A stretch of 64,000 nucleotides of DNA from positions 10,414,501 to 10,478,500 of the forward strand of contig JAITYX010000004.1 in the NCBI GenBank assembly GCA_021018815.1, in the 5' to 3' direction. Positions 10,334 to 19,572 of this stretch are shown piece after piece (the stretch's first letter is position 1; every line of letters begins with the position of its first letter). A program made the position numbers and the translations under genes. The notes under the pieces were generated by a model. It made no database searches. It was not told the origin of the DNA and saw nothing but the letters and a program-made list of their open reading frames with translations. Source of the DNA: Talinum fruticosum. Taxonomy: Eukaryota > Streptophyta > Magnoliopsida > Caryophyllales > Talinaceae.

Positions 10334-13289
10334 TTGCTAGCTAGATAACTGGCTATTCATTACAAGTTAAAAATTCCTTATCAGTAACTAAACATAGCGG
10401 GAACATTTTCTGGTATTGACGTAGGGTATGTGCAATTTGCCTCATATATTCATGTAAGATCCAACTGTATCCTCGTTTTTGGTCATTTAAATGGGATAAA
10501 GTTGTTGGGGTTTTGAAACCTTGAACACCTATTAAAAAATTCCATAAAACACTAAAAATTACGTCCAATATCAAATATCTCCGTAGGATCCTCATCCAAA
10601 TCCACTCTCATTCTCGAGTTCCTAGTACTGCCCACTAGTCCCATGATCAGCTATGTGGCCAATGTCTGCTCCAGCTGGTCTTCTTCTTTATTGACTGCAA
10701 CATTGACTAGTCTCAACTCAGTCTTTATCTTGGACCATGTGTTCTCACATTATAGTCACTCCCATTTGTGCGATATGATCCGGAATGTGGGCCATGTTCC
10801 ACTGTTGAATCTTACCATTGGAGGGGCAGGCACCAGTGGAGCCCACTTTATGGATTAAACTTTGGAAGTACCTTTGCAAAACTATGGAGCAGGGAGGGAG
10901 GAGGCTACAGCTTGTGAAAAATCACCTTCAATGTGATCCAAATGCAGTTCATTTAACGTTCAAACTCTTTTTAGCATAAAATTAACATTGACTACCAGCT
11001 GCCATATGTTTCCTGTCCTGTTGCCAGTTTTTCTCTCTGTCTCATTTATGTGTTTTATTTACCAGGTAGAAATACCTATTTGAGGCGGTTTTCTAAAGCA
11101 GAGAAACTTATTGTTTCTGGATTGAAAACCCGTGGCATTAACTGCAAAAAGAAAGCCCTTTCTTGTTGATATCAAATTATCACCTTTTAAATGGATAAGT
11201 TTGTGCTACTTTACCAAGTCTCCTTAGTGGCAACAAGTCATGTGTATGATTAAAGAAGTCATAGTAATACAATTATCATGATTTTATGAATCTATGGTCT
11301 TTATTTCATTAATTGCCCAGAGGCAATAGATAGTGGAATTCATAATAATGGTCATCTAATAATACCAAGTCTAGTTGGGCCTTCCAAAAATTACTGCAGT
11401 TTTATTGTCAGTCTCATTCATTCTTTTGTATGTATTTCTCCTCATAGGTCCTGGAATCATGCAACTGATTCCTGATTGATGAAACAAAGTGTGAAGTATC
11501 ATATTGGGGTTACTTCTCAACAACCTCCCTCCCATGAAAAGAAAACCCCAAAACACCCTCTTGGTGTCTTTCAATCTGAAAGTTTCTCCGTTACATTTAC
11601 AGTTCATTTTATGCAGCTATCCATTGTGCTTGCTAGTTGGTGTTGCTTTGGACCTTAAAAATGTTTTGATACGACTCCCTTCAGGTATGACCTGTTTTAT
11701 TGCGATGAATGTTTTTATAAAACAACCATTGAAAAGCATCCAAGAGACAATCTTTTTTTCCTGTTGGGAGCAGAGGATGGGTTTGATTGGTGCTCAATTG
11801 CCAATGTAGAATTCTTACCTTGTAAATAAGGGGGTTAGAGGGGAAGATTTCCTGGTTTGATGACCCTGGAAGTGAACGCCCCCTCCCTCTCCCCCAATCC
11901 CGCAGATGCCAAGTCCCTAGATTGAACTCAAAATTTTAGGGGTCTGTCCGTTGGGATTATTAGTAATTTTGGATCTTCTTCTAATAGGTACGATATGTCG
12001 CTTTCATCATTCATCAATGAGCCAGTTTGCGTCTCTTCGGCGTTGGATTACATAAAGCTTTGTTTTCAGTTCTCGTTTTAGGGGAAAAAATGTTGGAAAC
12101 AATCTCTATGTATGTTGGGCTAAGGCTATGGCTGTATATTTATAGTGATTGCCTATATCCTGCTTGATCAGGATTTACACAAGATTGCCACTGCTGTTAG
12201 TGATGTGTTCTCATTTGTAGAGACGGTCTTCTGTTTCCTGCTTAGCTTACGAGCTCATTATGCTCAACATTAGATGGTATTTTTACATCGAGTCTAATCT
12301 CACTTTATCTTTTGAGTTACTTTTCTTTGCTGATTTTCTTTTTAAAGTTTTTCCTTTGCTTCATGATTATTAACTGTTTTATGATGTTCTGAGACAATAA
12401 TTTGTTGACCCTGTTGCAGATGGCAGGTTGAGGTAGGGCTGAAGCCGAACCTTCGTTGTATTCATAATCCTAATTTGTGGTGTCTAATAAGTTGTAACCC
12501 GGCATGGAACTTGTGCCTGTTTGAAACCATGTTAAATATCTTTGCTTGAGCATGGTAGTTATGTTTTACAACGCAGTTGTCCAAAACTAGTTTCTTTGCC
12601 TGAAGGATCATTTTCTTGAAATCTCTCGTTGAATTTTTGTGTAACAAATGAATGAGCTTCTATCTAGCTTTTGATAAACTATAGTTGATTTTGTTCACTT
12701 GTAAGTTCTTACCTTTGGTGACAAAAGAGGGGTACGGGGCAAGCTCTATGCTCTATTTCGATGGGATGGGTAGGGTAGAAGTAGAGGAAATTCCACAAGT
12801 AAGAAAGATTTTGAAGTGGTTTCGGAGTGGCAAAAGTCGGAGTTTGCATTTAAGTTTAATTAATTGGAAAATACATAGGTTTATGCCAAAAAAAAAAAAA
12901 AATGCAGTGATTCGGATCATGCAGTTTGGTTCGTCGGATAAATCGGATAGAGTTAAATATGGTAAAAATTGCGTTTCAGAACAGTTTGGTTGTTCGTTGC
13001 CGAAAATTATACCTTGAACCCTGGGGTAGGATTTTTTGATAAAATTATGAAATTCTTATGTTAGATGAATTTTTTTATAAAATAATAAATTTTATAATTG
13101 AATGATGAATTTTTGCCCTTTAATAATTTTTTTAACCATGTTGACTATTTTATGTTTTCATATTTACTATTTAATTGCAAAATGATTAATTAAAATTTAG
13201 TTACCCAACAACGATATTCAAACTGCCCCATGGCGCATCACCGGAACATCAAAGTAGTCCAAAACTTGACTTGATGTATGGCCTCCCTT

Positions 13290-13430
13290 GAAAGTTTCAT
13301 GTCCGAGTCGGCGAACAAATATAACCTTTCATCGAGGTTCTGAAGAAAAAGTTAAGTTTGAATGGAAAACCAAGGGGAAAGAAGCGTTCAACAATCTCAA
13401 GTCCTATCTTGAGCATCCGACAAAAGAGTG
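13290..13430 (+). mobile_element. Ty3/gypsy polyprotein remnant (RT/RNase H junction)
   Basis: Two frames give family-typical pieces: PFIEVLKKK (about 13324-13350) and then, one base shifted, KFEWKTKGKEAFNNLKSYLE (about 13354-13413), matching the 'F--LK---KF-W---C--AF--LK--L' block just after the reverse transcriptase of Ty3/gypsy elements. A frameshift and stops show decay. No LTRs or flanking domains are visible, so this is a small relic within the palindrome spacer. Confidence 0.6.
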
Positions 13431-13710
13431 AGTCCAGCCTAAGACAATAGTCCGGTCCATAAACACATGTTAACCCGTTAGACTATTGAACTAGATCAAA
13501 CCTATGACAACCATTTGAACTGGTGACAAGTTGACCCAACCGAGTTATAGTTGGATCGGAATTTTTAAAAAATTAAACCAAGCAATTGGCAAATGCTTCT
13601 GGGTCATGTAGGTCAGATCTTCTTATTGAAGAAGAATTGGCTCTTGGTGAAGCATCGACCATGGAGAAAGAAAGGTAAAGTAAGGAAGAAGTTGCTCAGC
13701 GAAGGAAAAA

Positions 13711-13843
13711 ATGCTCGGTCATGAGAAAGAAAACACCCTAAAATGTAGCTTACTGGGGGAGAGAGAGAGAGAGTAGTCCTCCTTCGGGAGCTTTTCTGTC
13801 AAGAAGATCCATGGTTAGTGTTTTCTTTCTCATGACCGAGCAT
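13711..13843. repeat. perfect 26-bp inverted repeat with 81-base loop at the palindrome's inner junction
   Basis: ATGCTCGGTCATGAGAAAGA and its next six bases (13711-13736) are repeated as an exact reverse complement at 13818-13843. The loop contains a GA run (13757-13773). TCTGTCAAGAAGA occurs twice as a direct repeat around the right stem. The right arm begins 14 bases downstream at 13858. Confidence 0.9.
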
Positions 13844-14171
13844 TTCTGTCAAGAAGAACTAGTGGGCAATACAAGGCACTAGGAACTCGAGAATGAGAGT
13901 GGATTTGGATGAGGATCCTACGGAGGTATTTGATATTGGACGTAATTTTTAGTGTTTTATGGAATTTTTTTAATAGGTGTTCAAGGTTTCAAAACCCCAA
14001 CAACTTTATCCCATTTAAATGACCAAAAACGAGGATACAGTTGGATCTTACATGAATATATGAGGCAAATTGCACATACCCTACGTCAATACCAGAAAAT
14101 GTTCCCGCTATGTTTAGTTACTGATAAGGAATTTTTAACTTGTAATGAATAGCCAGTTATCTAGCTAGCAA

Positions 14172-14709
14172 CTTAGTTTAAAAAGCTCAAGGCGCACAAA
14201 AGCGCAAAGGGTCTTGGGGCCCGGGTTTTGAGGCGAAGGTGCGAGGCTTTTTGGAACGGGGTGCACTTACTTAAAAATGCTTGGAAATCAATGCTAAGCA
14301 ATATTTTTGATCGAATATGCTAGGTAATGACATCAAATAAGTGATTAGATATCATTGTACTACATAAAATATTACAAAGAGGCTTAGATTGTGATAACAC
14401 AATGCATTCGCTACGATTTTAACCAAAAAAATAAAAAAATAGCACAAATTGAAAAAGGTGGGGAAATTTACCCACATACTAATTGTTAACAAAGACAGCG
14501 ACAAGAGAGGGGGGCAGAAAGAGAGAGAGGGAGAAAAATAGCAAAAAATAGAAAAAGCCCACTGAGGCAAGCAAGGCGCACGAGGCGCAGATGAGGCGCG
14601 CGCCTCAGAGGGCTTTTGGAAGGGCTGGGCTTCACCCGTTGCAAGGCACAAGGGGTGGGCTTCGGGCTTTTTGCTCCTAGGCGCGCCTAGGGCGCGCTTT
14701 TAAACTAAG
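14172..14709 (-). mobile_element. hAT-like MITE, right-arm copy
   Basis: Same element as at 9792-10333 in inverse orientation, with GCTAGCAA on both sides (14164-14171 and 14710-14717), the complement of the left-arm target-site duplication. One terminus has lost an A (CGCTTTTAAACTAAG). Open frames inside it, on either strand, are by-products of its GC-rich composition. Confidence 0.8.
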
Positions 14710-14717
14710 GCTAGCAA

Positions 14718-16465
14718 TAGAAATTTTATTCCCAAAATTTGAAGAAAATTGAAATTGCCTACTCCGTTTCCCATGTATAAAACAACTAACATTAAGTTCT
14801 TACTCCTAAGTTCAGCATAATCACTCACCAAACTGATGAGATTTAAAATGGAGGAACAACCAGAAAGCTTCTGTACATAAATGTCTAAACTTTAGGGCTG
14901 TAAAGAACCAATCCGACTCAACGAGGCCCCAGGCTCAACTGGTAAGAGCTTGGCTTGAGCTTGGTTCAACCAAAGATCGGCCTGGCTCAATTGCCTATGA
15001 AGCCGAGGCCAAGCCTACTAAGGTTCAGTTCTGCAGAGCTCACTTATCCATATTAGCTATTTTCCATGCTTATGCTTACACATTGTATCAATATCAAAGT
15101 GTATATTTGATAATTGTTTTTCTCTGAGTTGGGAGTTGTAGAATTATGTATTTAACGTAGAAAATTTTCAATAAATTTCATGTCTAGCCATTTAAACATT
15201 CAATTTCTATAATAAAACGTCTAGTATATAAGCTAGAGTTCAGCTCAGTTAAAGCTCCACCAATCACAGCTAGGCTTAGACTTGATTTAACCTAGCTCAA
15301 GTTAGAAGAAAAACTCGCATGCTCACATCACAAGGCACTAGCATAAGTCCACTGTGACCAGATACACACAGTTACTCGAAAAACCAAAGGCTATCTTTGC
15401 ACCTCTTGATATATTAGCTTAACCCAATGACAAATGGACAGGTACACAGGTCATCGATCAAGGATCGTGGTTTTATTCACCAAAAAGTTATAACCGAATG
15501 CTATTTGGGGTTCATTTCACCTGTTGATAAATGTAACAGCTTCATGAAGAGGACAGTGTTTTTATATACATTAGAACTAAAACTTGACGATCTTCATTTG
15601 TCTACTGCATTGGTGGATAAACAAGAAAAACTGATATTACACACTAACCCTAATTGAAAAAAATAGAAGTTGGCTTTCCTTTTCACTTCAGACAAGTATT
15701 ATAGAAATTTCGGACGCATCCCACATCCCAATATCCATAATTCCAGTTTCTGTGAATGTGTATGTGCGTTAATGTAATTTCTCACCAGGCCTGAAATAAG
15801 TCCAAATAACATAAAGCTATAATCCACAGGAAATGAAAGACGAGAATGAAAATAGCATCGTCGTTAAATTTCTAGCCAGGGCCAAAACACTTAAAAAGGT
15901 AGGATAATTACTTCAAAATTGGGACTACTATTTACATCGCCAACCCTGTGATTTCTCAAACATTACCAAACAACAACTCTCTTTCGAGATACATAGACAA
16001 TCATATTATAAGGATAGAAAGTACATGAGATACAGCATCTATGCTTGAGCAAATCCGCCAACAGAAAGCAAGTCCAATAAGCAAAAGGCCTAATGTGAGT
16101 AAAACGAAGTTGAATCATATCCAACCCGATCTGGCTATTGAAATTCGAGAGAATAAATATGATCTGAAAATGCCTGGCACAACCATATCCAACCCGATCC
16201 ACAATTACTTTCTCTAAATTAGGGTAAATGTGTACTACCTAAACAACCAAAACAAGACCTAGTTCCAGAAATCAATCAAAAATCTTCCCGACTATTCCCA
16301 TAATCGGACTTGTAAAGAGTCAACGAATGCCATTATCGGTCAGTGGACACTATAAATTCAGGTAATCAAAACGGAAGAAACAAAAAGGAGGAAGGGTTTA
16401 CATAAGGCCACTGACCAATTGAAGATGGAAAGATCAGAAATCCCCAAATGGGTATTTCTCCAGAT
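14718..16465. other. non-coding right-arm sequence downstream of NDUFB3 copy
   Basis: Mirror image of 8035-9783: 3' UTR/intron and repeat-like DNA. No protein-like frame. Confidence 0.5.
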
Positions 16466-16660
16466 TCAATGACTGGAAGAAGAGGAGGAGGAAGAGAACT
16501 TGTTGTAGATGGTCTCGCCGACGATGTAAACGCAGAAAGCGGCAACGCCGAGGCCGATGCCTGGGACAGCGTGGCGGAACTGATTGGTGAGCATTGGGTG
16601 CTTTCTCCACTCATCCCTCCTCCTGAAGAACTCTCCAGTCGATCCCAACGGCTTCCCCAT
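16466..16660 (-). CDS. NDUFB3: NADH dehydrogenase (ubiquinone) 1 beta subcomplex subunit 3, second copy
   Basis: 64 residues, identical to the left-arm copy apart from Leu51 to Ile (ETIYNK instead of ETLYNK). All other family features are intact, including GEFFRRRDEWRKHPM and the single transmembrane segment. The ATG is at 16660-16658; the longer in-frame upstream reading (from 16732) lies in 5' UTR conserved with the other copy. Only about 153 bases of shared upstream sequence remain next to the gene before the 2-kb block at 16814-18828; the more distal promoter homology lies beyond it. The presumed 3' UTR exon of the left copy is not duplicated, so this copy's transcript end must differ. 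Confidence 0.9.
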   Translation of the reverse strand: MGKPLGSTGEFFRRRDEWRKHPMLTNQFRHAVPGIGLGVAAFCVYIVGETIYNKFSSSSSSSSH

Positions 16661-16805
16661 TCTCACCACTTCTTTCTCTGACCTTGACCGCGACTCCTTG
16701 AGTGATTTGTGGTTTTCAGATTGGGAACTCAAAAAGCGGATAAAAACCCTAGAACAGGGCCTTCTGGGCTTCGAAATTAAGGATTATAATCGAGACTAAT
16801 ATTTG

Positions 16806-16990
16806 AGAGAAATTAAGGACCTCTTTCAGGAGATGAAAAGTAAAGGGTGCCAACCCGATGAATTTACTTATAACATGTTAATAGACAGCTTGTGTTCTAG
16901 AGGTAGAATCGAAGAAGCTTTGAACTTGCTGAAAGAAATGGAATTGAGCAGTTGTCCAAGAAATGTGGTGACATATAACACACTAATTGC
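16806..16990 (+). pseudogene. PPR protein fragment, about 1.7 repeats
   Basis: A short open stretch reads DLFQEMKSKGCQPDEFTYNM, then LIDSLCSRGRIEEALNLLKE and RNVVTYNTLIAG, classic P-class pentatricopeptide repeats (RNA-binding organelle proteins usually several hundred residues long). It begins exactly at the break of palindrome homology and runs into non-coding sequence after TLIAG, so it is a truncated gene piece with no start, targeting signal or further repeats. Confidence 0.8.
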
Positions 16991-18828
16991 AGGTATTATT
17001 ACATGTATTATTTGAGCAGAATGATAAAGGTGAAAGTATGACAGGGGATGGGAAGGGATTGGGGTCAATTTTTTCTGAACATTGGGAAGCTCAAGAAGTC
17101 TAAGAGAATAGGGAGTGCCGTATCTGTATTTACATTTGCACATGTAGATGTAGAGTCAGGAGCAGAAGCAGGAGCTTCCAGTTTCTTGAGTCTATTTACT
17201 GTTGGTAGCTTTTACCCATTTGCTGAATTCATTTTTTTTTTAAAGAATTTTCTTCAAATTTATTTTTGTTACCATTTGCAGGGGGCTGGGGATCTTCTGC
17301 CCTCGCTAGCGCCTAGTTATTTTGTTCCATATGGACATTTTGGAGTGTTGCAGATCGAGTTCAAGAAACTGATACAGGAGTTGCACTCTCAGTTGGAAGT
17401 TCTGATATTAATGTTGTGGATAATTCTTCTCCTATAGTGGCTTCTTCAGATAGACCTTCAGTCTTGTTAGAAATACATTCCATTTTTATTGTCTCTTCAG
17501 ATAGACCTTCAGAGTGTCTCTCCTACACACAGATGTTACATTTTGTAGCAACCGGCTGACATGTGGGTTATTGCTTATTTTACTTGTACACATCTACTAT
17601 TTTTCGTCACTTTGGAGGTCTTCGTTTGCTCCTTGTAGTTTGGACCGCTACCTTTACTGACTCTTGTGATTGAGCCTTGGTTATAACTCCAATTCTTTGC
17701 ATGTTTTGCCATTCTGAAATCTGCCTGTTATATCAATTCTTATTGGTGCCATTCATTCGACTATTACATTGATAATTTTGCTAAAAATCTTATGATTCAC
17801 TTTGGGAGACTAATTGAAAGCTGCACATGACTCTGGACGTACTAGATTGTATTTAGTAAATTGCTTCATTTCTTAAACTCATTTCTAGACACATGACATG
17901 CAAGATTTACAAGCATCACGGGACAAATCTCTCAGGTTGTGGGAGTCCAAAATTGCTTTGGAGGTCTCGATGGACCTTCCCACGGCCAGTGGAGGTCATT
18001 GGTTGGCTTTAGAGGTCATCAAGGGCCTTCCCACAGTTAGTGGGGACTTTTGGTGGCCACCACGGGCTACCCCACGGCTTGTAGGAGCACCCACGGTGGG
18101 TATTTTGGGTTAAATAAATTGTTGCTGGCCACCACGGCCTGCCCCACAGCCTGTGGGGGCACCCGTGGTGGGTATTTTGGGTAAATTAAATCGCTGCTGG
18201 CCACCACAGCCTGCCCCATAGGCTGTGGGGGTACCCGTGGTGGGTATTTTGGGTCAATTAAATCACTGCTGGCCACCACGGCCTACCCCACAGCCTGTGG
18301 GGACACCCGTGGTGGGTGGCAGTGGCTACCAAACTCTATTTTCTTATCTTCTACCTATCTTGTCCTTGTGGGATGTCTAAGCTTATTCCTAATATTATTT
18401 TCAACTAAGTTAACCATTAACTAACAAATTTGTAAATAAACACATATATAAGCTACCTAGCATATTATGAATTTTATTGTAACCAACTATTAAATTAAGT
18501 CGCTTAGAGAATAAATCATATATATTAATCAAATATTTTTCTTAATATCTTTTATAGGGCGTTACAAAATTAGTCACTCTGATGGTGCTCGTTGCAAGTG
18601 TATGACATGATAAATTGTGTGGATTTCGATGCACAAACCTTTCACATTATGCATTAAAGTTTAATATTTGCTTCAATTATTCAAATTGGGTGGGTCTTGG
18701 GTGGTCAGGGTCATTTGACCCATGACCCGGCCCGACCCATTTAAAAAAGATACTACCCAGCCCGGCCTGTTAAGTAAATGGGCGGGCCCAACCCAGCCCG
18801 GCCCAGCCCGTTGCCCAGGTCTACTGTT
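16814..18828. other. 2-kb block present only in the right arm
   Basis: Interrupts arm homology. Flanked by AGAAAT on both sides (16808-16813 and 18829-18834), which is also present twice at the matching left-arm site, so either a 6-bp duplication or recombination between short direct repeats is possible. Contents in order: PPR fragment, unassigned sequence, a protein-like but unassigned stretch near 17355-17470, the 72-bp hairpin minisatellite (18055-18317), and a GGCCCGACCC-rich dispersed repeat (about 18690-18815). No transposon termini are evident. Confidence 0.6.
18055..18317. repeat. hairpin-forming minisatellite, 72-bp unit, about 3.7 copies
   Basis: Units begin at 18055, 18127, 18199 and 18271 with GGCCACCAC. 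Each unit contains nested dyads: outer CCACCACGG paired with CCGTGGTGG, and inner CCCCACA paired with TGTGGGG. A single unit can therefore fold into a long GC-rich stem. Two looser related units of about 50 bp lie just upstream (17955-18050). Confidence 0.85.
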
Positions 18829-18997
18829 AGAAATAAGCCCATTTAATGCCACTGAACTGAGAGACTCCTCTGTCTTCTTTTCATTTGTTTTCCCTTGGGA
18901 GCGGAGTGTTGATTGGGAAAATTTTATTATGGATCGTGTATATATATATAATGATATGAATCACACATCAACATTAACCAAGCAATATTCATTAGGT
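18829..18997 (-). repeat. right arm of large inverted duplication (outer part)
   Basis: Reverse complement of 7449-7621. Includes the shared words ATAAGCCCATTTAATGCC and TTTTCATTTGTTTTCCCTTG and a (TA)n run of different length in the two arms. It marks the true outer end of the duplicated segment near 18997. Confidence 0.85.
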
Positions 18998-19572
18998 GAC
19001 TTTTTTGTACAAGAACTCCATGGAAATAAGCAATATATCATATCTATTTTCATGAAAGGTGACTTTTTCCCCTTTCCAACTTTTTTCACATTTACTTATA
19101 TCCATAGACATCATGAATCTACATACCATTGGAATATTTGCCAAAATTGGAAAGTGTAGCAGTCAAATGTAAGTGTATTTGTGCAATATCGAACTTTTAG
19201 TTATACATGATTACATGAGAATAACATAGAAAAACATACTCCTATCAAGTTTACTTCATCCTTAAACGTACATTCATCCTATGGGGTATAAATATACACA
19301 AAGCAACCCTCACACTACCCCTCACCATAACATCTGTATGGGAGTTATGCACTTATGATATCATGCATCCTTTGGGTTTGCCAATATGATAATGACATCA
19401 TATAATTACTGTCACATGATTTCAGCGCCTCAACACCACAACCCTTTTGAACTGTGATGTCATAGATATTCGGGTCCTAAACTTTATGAGTGTAAATGCA
19501 TGTACATATGGGACTTTTCATTGTGTCCCAGAAAACCTATTCAAGTAGCTTGTTGCATGTAGGGATGGATAG
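18998..19572. other. intergenic, nothing recognised
   Basis: AT-rich sequence between the palindrome and the 3' end of the first receptor kinase; probably includes that gene's 3' UTR. Confidence 0.5.

Larger units (their letters stand above)
7449..10639 (+). repeat. left arm of large inverted duplication
   Basis: The reverse complement of this arm recurs at 13858-16813 plus 18829-18997 with only scattered differences by eye. It contains a complete NDUFB3 gene, its promoter, and a MITE (9792-10333). The outer edge is near 7449 (CTAATGAATATTGCTTGG) and the inner edge near 10639 (TGCCCACTAGT). Matching stops abruptly at both ends. The left arm has 21 bases (7622-7642) where the right arm has a 2-kb block. 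Confidence 0.9.
10342..13857. other. tail of left arm plus spacer of the palindrome, no protein-coding gene seen
   Basis: Arm homology ends at about 10639; the spacer runs 10640-13857. Bases 12421-12650 read like a 3' UTR exon preceded by a pyrimidine-rich tract and TTGCAG, and may be the last exon of the left NDUFB3 transcript (inference). Bases 13290-13430 hold a Ty3/gypsy remnant, and 13711-13843 a perfect 26-bp inverted repeat, both listed separately. The 71-residue open frame at 10643-10858 has no recognisable family. Confidence 0.5.
13858..16813 (-). repeat. right arm of large inverted duplication (inner part)
   Basis: Reverse complement of 7643-10639. Differences seen by eye include an 8-base insertion near the inner edge (ACAAGGCA region, 13868-13880), one A fewer at one MITE terminus, and one amino-acid change in NDUFB3. 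Homology breaks at 16813 (GAGAGAAAT), where the 2-kb block starts, and resumes at 18829 for another 169 bases. Confidence 0.9.

Noticed and set aside
18722..19159. 145-residue plus-strand frame rich in Pro/Gly at its start
   Set aside because: It reads through a GGCCCGACCC dispersed repeat, the palindrome's outer arm and AT-rich flank; no coherent protein.
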